64,000 nt of DNA from Embleya sp040629175 (GTDB lineage: Bacteria; Actinomycetota; Actinomycetes; Streptomycetales; Streptomycetaceae), in assembly GCF_040629175.1 (NCBI RefSeq), contig NZ_JBEXUX010000016.1:1-64000 (forward strand), in the 5' to 3' direction. The notes below the pieces were generated by a model that did not search any database, was not told the origin of the DNA, and saw only the letters and a list, made by a program, of their open reading frames with translations. Both the position numbers and the translations under genes were made by a program. Of the stretch, positions 40,947 to 49,899 are shown one piece after another; the first letter of the stretch is position 1; each line of letters opens with the position of its first letter.

Positions 40947-42416
40947 ATGCGCAGCACGAACAGCACCACGAGAGGGCGCCACCATCCCGCGCTGGTGGGC
41001 CTGCTGGCAGGCACCATGCTGCTGACCGCGGCGCCCTCCTCGGCCGCCGGCACCGGAGCCGGCGGATCTGGGGTGGGAGACCCGTACTTTCCCGAGGACG
41101 GGAACTCCGGCTACGACGTCGCCGACTACGACGTCCGGGTGGTCTACGACCCGGCTCGCCCCGACCACCTGAGCGGGGACACCACGGTGACCGCCAGGGC
41201 CACCGGCGGGCTGGACCGGTTCGATCTGGACCTGGAGGGCTTCGAGGTCGGCTCGGTCACCGTCGACGGCGTCCCCGCGAAAAGCTTCTCCCGCAGCGGC
41301 GCCCACGAGTTGGTGATCACCCCGGCCCGCCGGATCGCCAAGGGCGCGAGGTTCGCCGTCCGGGTCCGCTACTCCGGCACACCCGTCGGCAAGAGCTGGC
41401 ATCGGCTCCCCGACGGCGCGGCGAACGTGACCGGCGAGCCGCACTCCGCCACCGCGTGGTACCCGGCCAACGACCACCCGTCCGACAAGGCGACCTTCCG
41501 GCTCACCGCGACGGTCCCCGACACCTGGACGGTGATCGGCAACGGCCGCCCCGGACCCACCACTTCCGCCGGCCAGGGTTGGAAGTCCTACCGCTGGTAC
41601 GAGGATCGGCCGCTCGCCACGTATCTGAGCACCATCGCCATCGACAGGTTCACCGTGCGCACCTCGCAACTGGCCGACGGCACCCCGGTGATCAACGCGT
41701 ACAGCCCCGGCATCGCGATCGATCCCGGCACCGAGGCGCTGTTGCCGGAGATCATCGACTTCCTGGCGAGCAGGTTCGGCCCGTATCCGTTCTCCTCGGC
41801 CGGCCTGCTCGCCGTCAACGGCGATCCCGCCGCGCCCGACGGCGGCGCCGCGATCGAGACGCAGAGCCGACCGACCTACGTCGGGGCGGTGTTCGACTCC
41901 GGGCTGGTGCACGAGTACACCCATCAGTGGTTCGGCAACAACGTCTCGTTCACCGACTGGCGGGACGGTTGTCTGGCCGAGTGCGTCGCCCAGTACGCCA
42001 ACCAACTGTGGGACGAGAAGGGCGGTGCCGACCTGGACACCGGCTTCTATCCGGCCATGCTCGAACAGAGCCGGCAGGACCCCGACTTCTGGAGCGTGCG
42101 GCTCTACGACCCGGGCCAGGGAAAGGAGTTGCACTCGGCCCTGTACTTCAAGGGGTCGATGATGATGCACGCGCTGCGGCGGACCGTCGGGGACGACGCC
42201 TTCTTCGGCACGCTCCGGCAGTGGCAACAGGAGCACCGCTACGGCAACGCCTCCTGGCCGCAGTTCGAGGCACTCGCGAAGAAGGTCTCCGGCCGGCCGG
42301 ACCTCACCGGCTTCTTCGACGCCTGGGCACACGGCACCACCGTCCCGCAGGACGAGTACCTCTACCCCGGAAGCCTCGGCCCGCTGGCCCCGACCCCGGA
42401 GCGGAACCCCCGCTGA
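40947..42416 (+). CDS. Secreted M1-family zinc metallopeptidase
   Basis: This 489-aa exported gluzincin has a signal peptide (ending SSAA), a beta-rich N-terminal domain, then HEYTHQWFGN with the HExxH zinc site. The third ligand, Glu, sits exactly 18 residues later in AECVAQY. The GAMEN exopeptidase loop is present only as a variant (GAAIETQ). The protein is about half the length of aminopeptidase N because the C-terminal helical domain is missing, as in short M1 enzymes of actinobacteria. It is expected to trim peptides outside the cell with the M28 enzyme encoded upstream. Confidence 0.85.
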   Translation: MRSTNSTTRGRHHPALVGLLAGTMLLTAAPSSAAGTGAGGSGVGDPYFPEDGNSGYDVADYDVRVVYDPARPDHLSGDTTVTARATGGLDRFDLDLEGFEVGSVTVDGVPAKSFSRSGAHELVITPARRIAKGARFAVRVRYSGTPVGKSWHRLPDGAANVTGEPHSATAWYPANDHPSDKATFRLTATVPDTWTVIGNGRPGPTTSAGQGWKSYRWYEDRPLATYLSTIAIDRFTVRTSQLADGTPVINAYSPGIAIDPGTEALLPEIIDFLASRFGPYPFSSAGLLAVNGDPAAPDGGAAIETQSRPTYVGAVFDSGLVHEYTHQWFGNNVSFTDWRDGCLAECVAQYANQLWDEKGGADLDTGFYPAMLEQSRQDPDFWSVRLYDPGQGKELHSALYFKGSMMMHALRRTVGDDAFFGTLRQWQQEHRYGNASWPQFEALAKKVSGRPDLTGFFDAWAHGTTVPQDEYLYPGSLGPLAPTPERNPR

Positions 42417-42427
42417 ACCGACACCGA

Positions 42428-42463
42428 CGTGCGGCCCGCGACCTGCGGGTTTCGGGCCGCACG
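42428..42463 (+). terminator. Hairpin terminator after the M1 peptidase gene
   Basis: A perfect 10-bp stem (42428-42437 with 42454-42463) encloses an internal GC-rich loop. It begins 12 bases after the stop. Confidence 0.65.
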
Positions 42464-42537
42464 CCGCGAAGACGAGCCCGCTCGCGGACCGGCCGCGACG
42501 GGCAATATCGATTGGCGCGCGGCCCGACCCGCGTCCT

Positions 42538-42543
42538 AGCATC
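42538..42543 (+). promoter_or_regulatory. Candidate -10 element TAGCAT of a leaderless proS promoter
   Basis: TAGCAT ends seven bases before the proS ATG (42550), which would place the transcription start at or next to the start codon. No Shine-Dalgarno sequence is seen in front of that ATG, which agrees with a leaderless mRNA. The -35 element is unclear (TTGGCG at 42512 is too far, at 20 bp). Confidence 0.4.
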
Positions 42544-42549
42544 CGCTGC

Positions 42550-43962
42550 ATGTCAAAGGCTCCTGTGCTCACCCCCCGGGCGGACGACTTCCCCCGCTGG
42601 TACCAAGACGTGGTCGCCAAGGCCGAACTGGCCGACAACGGTCCGGTGCGCGGCACCATGGTCATCCGACCGTACGGGTACAGCCTGTGGGAGCACATGC
42701 AGCAGGAGATGGACGCCCGGATCAAGGCGGCGGGCGCGGCGAACGCGTACTTCCCGCTCCTGATCCCGCAGTCCTACCTGACCAGGGAAGCCGAGCACGT
42801 CGAGGGTTTCGCCCCCGAACTCGCCGTGGTCACGCACGGCGGCGGCAAGGGACTGGACGAGCCGGTCGTCATCCGACCCACCTCCGAGACGATCGTCAAC
42901 GAATACTTCGCCAAGTGGGTGCAGAGCTATCGCGACCTGCCCCTGCTGATCAACCAGTGGGCCAACGTGGTGCGTTGGGAGTTGCGTCCGCGGGTGTTCC
43001 TGCGCACCACGGAGTTCCTGTGGCAGGAAGGCCACACCGCACACGCCACCCGCGAGGACGCCCGGGCCTACGCCGCGCGCATCCACCGCGACGTCTACGC
43101 CGACTTCATGGAGAACGTCCTGGCGATGGACGTGGTCCCGGGGCGCAAGACGGTCCGGGAACGCTTCGCCGGCGCGATCAACACGCTCACCCTCGAAGGC
43201 ATGATGGGCGACGGCAAGGCCCTCCAGTTGGGCACCAGTCACGAGCTGGGCCAGAACTTCGCCAGGGCCTTCGAGACGCGCTATCTCGCCGAGGACGGCC
43301 GCCAGGAGTACGTCTGGCAGACCTCGTGGGGCTCCACCACCCGGATGATCGGCGCGCTGGTGATGATGCACGGGGACGACGACGGCCTGCGGGTGCCGCC
43401 GCGCCTGGCGCCCATCCAGGTGGTGGTCGTCGCGGTGAAGGGCGACGACGCGGTCGTGGCGGAGGTGCGCGCGATCGGCGACCGGCTGACGGCGGCCGGT
43501 GTCCGGGTCCACGTCGACGACCGTACGGACACGCCGTTCGGGCGGCGCGCGATCGACTGGGAGCTCAAGGGCGTGCCGATCCGGATCGACGTCGGGCCTC
43601 GCGACCTGGCCGCCGGTACCGCCGTGCTGATCCGTCGGATCGCCGGCGGCAAGGAGCCGGTGGCGATCGCGGGACTGGCCGAACTCGTGCCCGCGGCGCT
43701 GGTGGAGGACCAGGCCCTGCTGCTGGCCCAGGCCCGCGAGCGCCGCATCGGCCGCGAGGTCGAGGTGCGCACGATCGAGGAGGCTGCGGAGGCGGCGGGC
43801 ACCGGCTGGGCCCGCATCCCGTGGGCCGACCTCGGCCCGGAGGGCGAGGCGCGGCTCGCCGAGCAGGGCGTGTCCGTCCGGTGCCTGATCGCCGCGGACG
43901 GCTCCGTTCCCGACCGCGACGACCAGCCGGGCAACATCGCCGTGGTCGCCCGCGCCTACTGA
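42550..43962 (+). CDS. proS: Prolyl-tRNA synthetase, short archaeal/eukaryal-type
   Basis: This 470-aa class II aminoacyl-tRNA synthetase charges tRNA-Pro. Motif 2 is in WELRPRVFLRTTEFLWQEGHTAHA-type sequence near residue 150 and motif 3 in GSTTRMIGALVM near 263. A short anticodon-binding domain (from about 285) and a zinc-like/C-terminal region ending in Tyr follow. It lacks the roughly 180-residue insertion editing domain of the usual bacterial form of about 570 aa, and it ends in tyrosine as archaeal/eukaryal-type enzymes often do. Whether the genome also carries a bacterial-type copy cannot be seen. The gene stands alone between a terminator and an oxidoreductase gene. Confidence 0.9.
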   Translation: MSKAPVLTPRADDFPRWYQDVVAKAELADNGPVRGTMVIRPYGYSLWEHMQQEMDARIKAAGAANAYFPLLIPQSYLTREAEHVEGFAPELAVVTHGGGKGLDEPVVIRPTSETIVNEYFAKWVQSYRDLPLLINQWANVVRWELRPRVFLRTTEFLWQEGHTAHATREDARAYAARIHRDVYADFMENVLAMDVVPGRKTVRERFAGAINTLTLEGMMGDGKALQLGTSHELGQNFARAFETRYLAEDGRQEYVWQTSWGSTTRMIGALVMMHGDDDGLRVPPRLAPIQVVVVAVKGDDAVVAEVRAIGDRLTAAGVRVHVDDRTDTPFGRRAIDWELKGVPIRIDVGPRDLAAGTAVLIRRIAGGKEPVAIAGLAELVPAALVEDQALLLAQARERRIGREVEVRTIEEAAEAAGTGWARIPWADLGPEGEARLAEQGVSVRCLIAADGSVPDRDDQPGNIAVVARAY

Positions 43963-44130
43963 CCCGGATCGCCCCACGTCGTCGGGGCTCGCCCGGCCAT
44001 CGCCCCGGGCGGCCGTCAGCGGTAGCCGATCCTCCACCCGTGATCGAGACTCGGCGGTGGAGGTCGGTTGCCCCGCGGCCTCGACATGGTCGCCGCGTGT
44101 CGGCGCGCCCGACGGCGGAAGGTGACGGTC

Positions 44131-46449
44131 GTGAACGCCTCCGAGGACCCGCAGCAGGACCGGGCCGAACCGGACGTGGGTCCCACGCCGAAGGAGCCCC
44201 CGCGGTTTCGGCCCTACCGACACCCCGCCGCGGGGTGGGGTGCCGCCAGGAGTGTGACCCGTCTCCTGCTGGGTGAGCGTGCCGTGGTCGACGGATCGCG
44301 GGCGATCATGCGGATGAACCACGAGAACGGCGGCTTCGACTGCCCCGGGTGCGCCTGGCCGGACGACACCAAGGGCCTGCACCTGGACATCTGCGAGAAC
44401 GGCATCAAGCACGTCACGTGGGAGATGACCCGCAAGCGGGTCGGCCGCGAGTTCTTCGCCGCGCACACGGTGACCGAACTGGCGGGCTGGAGCGACTTCG
44501 CGCTGGAGAACCAGGGCCGGCTGACCGAGCCGATGGTGTACGACCCCGAGTCGGACCACTACGTCCCGATCGCCTGGAAGGACGCCTTCGAGCTGGTCGG
44601 CCGCGCCCTGCGCGAGCTGGACGACCCGAATCGGGCCGCCTTCTACACCTCCGGCCGGCTCGGCAACGAGGCCACCTTCCTCTACCAGTTGATGGCCCGC
44701 GAACTCGGTACGAACAACCTGCCCGACTGCTCCAACATGTGCCACGAGGCCAGCGGCCGAGCCCTGAGGGCGGCGCTGGGCACCGGCAAGGGCACCGTGG
44801 ACCTCAAGGACTGGGAGAGCACGGACGCGCTGTTCATCCTGGGCGTCAACGCCGCCTCCAACGCACCGCGGATGCTCACCGCGCTCGCCGAGGCCCATCG
44901 CCGCGGCGCCCGGATCGTACACGTCAACCCGCTCGTCGAGGCCGCCGCCACCCGCACCATCGTGCCCCACGAGTTCGTCGACATGGCCCTGTTCAAGTCG
45001 ACGAGGACCAGCAGCCTGAACCTGCAACCGCGGATCGGCGGCGATATGGCCCTGCTGCGCGGCATGGCCAAGACCATCCTCGAACAGGCCCCCACCGACC
45101 CCAAGGCGCTGGATCGGGAATTCCTCGACCGGCACACGTCGGGGTTCGAGGAGTACCGCGCGTTGTGCGAACGCACGTCGTGGGACGAGATCGAGCGCCA
45201 GAGCGGACTCGATCGGGCCCGGATCCGCCGGGCGGCCCGGGTGTACCGCGAGGCCGATCGCAGCATCTTCAGTTGGTGCCTGGGCATCACCCAGCACGAG
45301 CACGGCGTCGACACGGTCCGCGAGATCGTCAACCTGCTGCTGTTGCGCGGAAACCTGGGGCGCGAGGGCGCCGGGCCCTGCCCGGTGCGCGGCCACAGCA
45401 ACGTCCAGGGCAATCGCACGTGCGGCATCGACCACCGCCCCACCGACGCCTTCCTGGACCGCCTCGCCGACGCCTGTCGGATCACGCCGCCCCGCGAGCC
45501 CGGCCTGGACACGGTGGCCACGATCGAGGCGATGCGGCTCGGCCGGATCGAGGTGTTCGTCGGCATGGGCGGCAACTTCGCCCTCGCCGCCCCCGACACC
45601 CCGTACACCCACGCCGGCCTGCGCGCCTGCGCACTCACCGTGCACGTCAGCACCAAACTCAACCGCAGCCACCTCGTGCACGGCCGCCGGGCGCTGATCC
45701 TGCCGTGCCTGGGCCGCACCGAGAAGGACGCGCAACGCGGCGGCGTGCAGAGCACCTCGGTCGAGGACTCGATGAGCATGGTCCACCTGTCCGTCGGCAT
45801 GAAGAAGCCCGCCTCACCCCAACTGCTCTCCGAGCCCGCCATCATCGCCGGCATCGCCCGCGCCGCGCTGCCCGGCAGCGAGACCCGCTGGGAGTGGTAC
45901 GTCGAGGACTACGACCGCATCCGCGACACCATGGCCCGAGCCCTGGACGGCTTCGAGGACTTCAACCGCCGGGTGCGCCTGCCGCTCGGGTTCCGGATCA
46001 AGCAGCCCGCCCGCGAACTCGTCTTCCTGACCCCGTCCGGCCGTGCGGAGTTCTCCACCGCCGCACTGCCGGACGTCGTCCCCGCCCCCGGCACCCTGGC
46101 CCTGGGCACCATGCGTTCGCACGACCAGTGGAACACCACGATCTACTCCGACAACGACCGCTACCGCGGCATCACGAACCTGCGCACCCTGGTCTTCATG
46201 CACCGGGACGACATGCACGAGCGCGGCGTCCGCGAGTTCGACCCGGTCGACATCACCAGCACCGCCCGGGACGGCGGCACCCGCACCCTGTCCGGCTATC
46301 TGGCCGTTCCCTACGACATCCCGCGCGGCTGCGCGGCCGGCTACATGCCCGAGATGAACGTGCTGTGCGCGATCGGCGACTACAGCACCCAGAGCGATCA
46401 GCCGATCATGAAACACCTCAAGGTCACCATCACCCGATCCACCGCCTGA
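44131..46449 (+). CDS. FdhF/YdeP-family molybdopterin oxidoreductase
   Basis: This 772-aa molybdopterin-dependent oxidoreductase alpha subunit is of the FdhF/YdeP type. Typical signatures include GGFDCPGCAWPD near the N-terminus, SNMCHEASGRAL, HVNPLVEAAATRT, NLLLLRGNLGREGAGPCPVRGHSNVQG-type sequence and a C-terminal molybdopterin dinucleotide-binding domain with NLRTLVFMHRDDM. YdeP proteins resemble formate dehydrogenase but their substrate is unclear; one is linked to acid resistance in E. coli. I chose GTG 44131 because GGAAGG sits eight bases upstream. A TTG at 44068 would add 21 residues. No fdhD or electron-transfer subunit is adjacent. It converges with a PucR regulator. Confidence 0.85.
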   Translation: MNASEDPQQDRAEPDVGPTPKEPPRFRPYRHPAAGWGAARSVTRLLLGERAVVDGSRAIMRMNHENGGFDCPGCAWPDDTKGLHLDICENGIKHVTWEMTRKRVGREFFAAHTVTELAGWSDFALENQGRLTEPMVYDPESDHYVPIAWKDAFELVGRALRELDDPNRAAFYTSGRLGNEATFLYQLMARELGTNNLPDCSNMCHEASGRALRAALGTGKGTVDLKDWESTDALFILGVNAASNAPRMLTALAEAHRRGARIVHVNPLVEAAATRTIVPHEFVDMALFKSTRTSSLNLQPRIGGDMALLRGMAKTILEQAPTDPKALDREFLDRHTSGFEEYRALCERTSWDEIERQSGLDRARIRRAARVYREADRSIFSWCLGITQHEHGVDTVREIVNLLLLRGNLGREGAGPCPVRGHSNVQGNRTCGIDHRPTDAFLDRLADACRITPPREPGLDTVATIEAMRLGRIEVFVGMGGNFALAAPDTPYTHAGLRACALTVHVSTKLNRSHLVHGRRALILPCLGRTEKDAQRGGVQSTSVEDSMSMVHLSVGMKKPASPQLLSEPAIIAGIARAALPGSETRWEWYVEDYDRIRDTMARALDGFEDFNRRVRLPLGFRIKQPARELVFLTPSGRAEFSTAALPDVVPAPGTLALGTMRSHDQWNTTIYSDNDRYRGITNLRTLVFMHRDDMHERGVREFDPVDITSTARDGGTRTLSGYLAVPYDIPRGCAAGYMPEMNVLCAIGDYSTQSDQPIMKHLKVTITRSTA

Positions 46450-46472
46450 ACGACGCGCCGGACCCCGGCCGC

Positions 46473-48161
46473 CTACCCCTCGACCCGGCCCGCGGCCGGC
46501 GCCGGATCGCCGGTCTCGCGGGCCGGGTCGCCGCCCGGCCGCGGGCTCATCAGGCGCAGTTGCAGCTGGACGGCGAAACGCGCCGCCGGATCCTGCAGGT
46601 CGATCCGGCCGACCTCGGTCATCCGACGCATCCGGTAGCGGAAGGTGTTGGGGTGCACGAACATGCTCGCCGACGCGGAGGTCACGTCGCCGAAGGCGTC
46701 CAGCCACGACCGCAGCGTGTCGACCAGGCTGGTGTTGTGTTTGGCGTCGTAGGCGACGAGTCGGGCGAGCGGGCCGACGAGTTCGTCGCCGTTGGCCACG
46801 GCGAGGTCGCGTACCTCCAGGAGCAGGGCGTCGATGTAGACGTCGGCTATCGAGGCGACCCGCCGGGGCACGTGTCCGCCGGCGAGCACCCGCAGGGCAC
46901 GGTCCGCGTTGGTGCGGGAGCGGCGCAGCGCGTCGGGTTCCTTGGCGATCGAGCCGATGCCGATCAGCGCCTTCACCCGATCGCCGGTGCGCTCCAGGAA
47001 GTTCGTGGCGATCTGCACGGTGCGCTCGCGGCCGTCGACCGGCTCGCCCGGTGCGGGCAGGACGGCGTAGGCGACGTCGCCCAGGAGGGCGACGGCGGAG
47101 CGCGGTTGCACGGCGTTGAGGTGGATCGCCAGGGCGCCGGCCAGCCGCTGCCGTTCGGCGGTCAGTTGCGCGTGGTCCACGCCCGCCCCGGGGGCCAGGC
47201 CCAGGGCCAGGACCACCGTGGGCTCGTGGACCAGGCCCAGGCGATCCAGGGCGTCGACCGCCCCGGGGCCGCCGCCCAGCACGGTGGTGACCAGGTCGGC
47301 GCGCAGTCGGTGCTCGAAGTCGGCGCCGGCGCGGTGGCGCAGCAGGTGCAGGGCCGCGAGTTCGGCGGCCTCGCGGAACGCCGCGGCGCGTTCGGGGCTG
47401 AGCGGCTCGCGCACGGCGGCCCAGATCGAACCGAGGATCTCGTCGCCCGCCCGGATGACGATCGCCACCCGGAAGAGGCCGAGTTCGCCCTCGTCGAGGG
47501 TGGCCGGGGCGAAGAACACCGGTTCCCGGCTGCGGTACAGCTCCTTGAAGACGCCGCGGGCGGCCATGATGCGCAGGTATTCCTCGGGCACTCGACGGGC
47601 GAGGATGGTGGCCACGCGGGAGGGGTCGGCCTCGTCCTGTCGGCCGGAGAAGGCGAGGACGTGGGAGCGGCGGTCCTCGATGGTGACCGGTGCGTCCAGG
47701 AGGGTGGCCACCGCGTTGGCGAGCGCGAACAGGTCTCCCGAGGGGATGCCGCCCAGGGTCTGGGTGCCGGCCTCGCCGATGTCGCCTTCGGTGAGCAACG
47801 TGCGCAACAACGCCGCGAGTTGGGCCCAGGACGCACCTCGGGTCAGCGCCAGCAGCGCCACCCCCGCACGTGCGGCGGCGGTGGCGACCTCGGGGTCGGG
47901 TTCGACCGGTCCCCGGACGATGAGCGCGGCGACCCGGTGTGTGCCGAGCGTGTCCAGCAGGCCGGTGATCTCGGCGGCGCCGTGCACGGCGGGGCCCAGG
48001 ACCACGGCGTGCGGCGGGTATTGCGGTTCGTCGTGCGGATCGTGGATGACCACCCCGCCGATCTCCTCCACGGTGTCCGGGTCGCCGTGGATCAGGTCGA
48101 GGAGGGTGGGGCCGAAGTCCTCGAGTACGCGGCCCAGGCTCCTGCGGGAGTGCGTCGTCAC
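46473..48161 (-). CDS. PucR-family transcriptional regulator
   Basis: This 562-aa regulator has an N-terminal PucR-type sensory domain (about 1-160), a GAF-like/central domain (about 165-370) and a C-terminal PucR helix-turn-helix. The HTH has LVDTLRSWLDAFGDVTSASAS followed by VHPNTFRYRMRRMTE, the family's DNA-binding helix. PucR proteins usually activate catabolic genes, first described for purine use. It converges with the YdeP-type oxidoreductase (23-bp gap), a possible but unproven target. The GTG at 48161 has GAGGTG about eight bases upstream. Confidence 0.85.
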   Translation of the reverse strand: MTTHSRRSLGRVLEDFGPTLLDLIHGDPDTVEEIGGVVIHDPHDEPQYPPHAVVLGPAVHGAAEITGLLDTLGTHRVAALIVRGPVEPDPEVATAAARAGVALLALTRGASWAQLAALLRTLLTEGDIGEAGTQTLGGIPSGDLFALANAVATLLDAPVTIEDRRSHVLAFSGRQDEADPSRVATILARRVPEEYLRIMAARGVFKELYRSREPVFFAPATLDEGELGLFRVAIVIRAGDEILGSIWAAVREPLSPERAAAFREAAELAALHLLRHRAGADFEHRLRADLVTTVLGGGPGAVDALDRLGLVHEPTVVLALGLAPGAGVDHAQLTAERQRLAGALAIHLNAVQPRSAVALLGDVAYAVLPAPGEPVDGRERTVQIATNFLERTGDRVKALIGIGSIAKEPDALRRSRTNADRALRVLAGGHVPRRVASIADVYIDALLLEVRDLAVANGDELVGPLARLVAYDAKHNTSLVDTLRSWLDAFGDVTSASASMFVHPNTFRYRMRRMTEVGRIDLQDPAARFAVQLQLRLMSPRPGGDPARETGDPAPAAGRVEG

Positions 48162-48399
48162 GTGTGGGTCACCTCTGTGGGACGGAACCGATGCGTTCCT
48201 TTTTCGTACGCGGGGACAACAATAGGCACACGCCCGATGGCCCTTCGGGGTGTCTCCGATGGCGATGTCCGCTGTGCGGCGGTTCACCCCGGGGTGGGCG
48301 CCGCGGCGCCACCGTCCGGCCCGTGCGGCGGAACCGGGCCGGCGGGTGCTGCGTCACACCGGCGCCGCGCAGGGAGCGCGGCGTTGGGGAGGTGGACCC

Positions 48400-49356
48400 G
48401 TGTCCGTTCCCGCACCACGACTTGTCCGCACTCTCGTGATCGCGCTGTTCGCCACCGCCGTGGCCGGGTGCGGTGCGGAACGGGACGGCGACGTCTCCGC
48501 CGGGCGCCCTCCGGGGCAGACCGGCGACGAATCGGCCGAGGCCGGCGCGCGGGCGCAGCGGGACGCGGAAGCGGCCGCCGACCGCTGGGAGGCCGATCGT
48601 GCGGCGGACAAACCGCGCCCGTTGCTGGTCCGCGGCGGCCTGCCCGTCCAGCTCGGCGACTGGGAGCCGAACAACCACGCCTTCAAGGTCTCGCTCGGCG
48701 ACGGCTGCTTCGCGCCGCCCGCGTCCGGGGTGTTGCCGCCGACTCCGCCGGACGGCGAGGTGCGCTGGGTGGACGGGGTCGTCCAGCGCCGCCCGGCCAC
48801 GGCTCCGCTCCAGGGCTACGGCAGGTCCGTGCCGACCGAGCTGAGGTCCCGGTGCGGAACGGCGGAAGCGCCCCGGCTGACCGTCACTTCCGTGTCCGCG
48901 ACGACCCGAACCGTGCAGACCACCGAGGGCCCCGCGACCGTCCCGGCGTGGGAGCTCGCGTTCGCGGACACCTCGGTCCGGGTGATCGGCCCCGCGGTCA
49001 CCGACGACCCGTGGCCGACCCCCGGCCACCCGCTCGACAGTGCGGACACCGCGACCGTGGGCGCGGACGGCCGCACGGTGACCGTCGGGTTCGGCGGTGC
49101 GCCGGACGGGCCGGGTCCGTGCGGCAGCGACTACCGGGCGGTGGTGGTCCAGCGCGACCGGGTCGTCGCCGTGGCGGTGGTCGCCATTCGCAAACCCGGG
49201 CCGACGGTCGACCGCGACGGCCGGCGGGTCGGATGCCCCCTGATGGCGGCCTCGCGCACCGTTGCGATCACCCTCGACGCGCCCTTGGCAGACCGCGCCC
49301 TGATCGGCACCGGCGGCCTGCCGCTCCACCCCCCGCCGACGGGCCCCCTGGACTGA
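48400..49356 (+). CDS. Putative lipoprotein (hypothetical)
   Basis: This 318-aa protein begins with VPAPRLVRTLVIALFATAVAGC, a signal sequence with lipobox AVAGC. The cysteine should be lipid-modified and the protein anchored outside the membrane. After an Ala/Glu/Arg-rich, coil-like linker (about 30-75) comes a beta-rich domain with four further cysteines (DGCFAPP, SRCGTAE, GPCGSDY, VGCPLMA), probably forming disulfides. No known family was recognised. The GTG at 48400 is preceded by GGGGAGG. The longer upstream frame to 48250 is Arg-rich and has no site. Confidence 0.7.
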   Translation: MSVPAPRLVRTLVIALFATAVAGCGAERDGDVSAGRPPGQTGDESAEAGARAQRDAEAAADRWEADRAADKPRPLLVRGGLPVQLGDWEPNNHAFKVSLGDGCFAPPASGVLPPTPPDGEVRWVDGVVQRRPATAPLQGYGRSVPTELRSRCGTAEAPRLTVTSVSATTRTVQTTEGPATVPAWELAFADTSVRVIGPAVTDDPWPTPGHPLDSADTATVGADGRTVTVGFGGAPDGPGPCGSDYRAVVVQRDRVVAVAVVAIRKPGPTVDRDGRRVGCPLMAASRTVAITLDAPLADRALIGTGGLPLHPPPTGPLD

Positions 49357-49436
49357 GCGCGCCCCGCCACCGCCCTGCCACTGCCGCGGCCGACCCGTGC
49401 CCGGTCCCTGTCGTGGTGACCCTCTATGGTCCGGGC

Positions 49437-49793
49437 ATGACCGATCGAGAGACGTACGCTCCACTGATGTTTTTCGAGTCCGACCACACCCCGGGTTCCT
49501 ACAGTCTGCTGCTGAGCGACCTCGCCGACCCGCGCGTGATGGCGGTCTTCGAGCGCAACGGGCAGTGTTCCCACGGCTACGGCTGGGAGGGGGTGGCCCG
49601 CTCGGTGGTGCGCAATCGTGCGCCCGAATTGGCCGACCGGTTCCGGTACGACCCCGAGGGAAGCATGTTCGTCGCCTACGGCACCGACCCCGACGCCCTG
49701 CGTGCGCTCGGCGCGATCCTGCGCGACGCCTTCCACGACGACGACCTGTTGGCGGACCTGATCCGGACGGGAGACCCGAACGAGTTCGACTGA
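49437..49793 (+). CDS. Imm51-like immunity protein (orphan)
   Basis: This 118-aa acidic soluble protein shows the Imm51 pattern: MFFESDHTPGSYSLLL at the start, GYGWEGVARSVV in the middle and RYDPEGSMFVAYGTD followed by a helical end. Imm51 proteins neutralise polymorphic toxins. No toxin gene with a secretion domain lies beside it, so it is an orphan immunity gene or a co-opted stress protein. The family assignment is by motif memory. The ATG at 49437 lies 80 nt after the lipoprotein gene with no clear ribosome site. Confidence 0.6.
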   Translation: MTDRETYAPLMFFESDHTPGSYSLLLSDLADPRVMAVFERNGQCSHGYGWEGVARSVVRNRAPELADRFRYDPEGSMFVAYGTDPDALRALGAILRDAFHDDDLLADLIRTGDPNEFD

Positions 49794-49899
49794 GGGGCCG
49801 CGTGCCCCGTCACCGGCTCGCTCGGCCGCCCGCCACGATGTCCGAATGTGACAGGAGGGCGTCATTGCGGTCATCGGTGGCGGCGGTGAGGATGGGCTC

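Noticed and set aside
44349..49793. 1814-codon plus-strand ORF spanning several genes
   Set aside because: It runs in a shifted frame through the oxidoreductase and antisense to the PucR gene. Only its last 118 codons (from 49437) read as a real protein.
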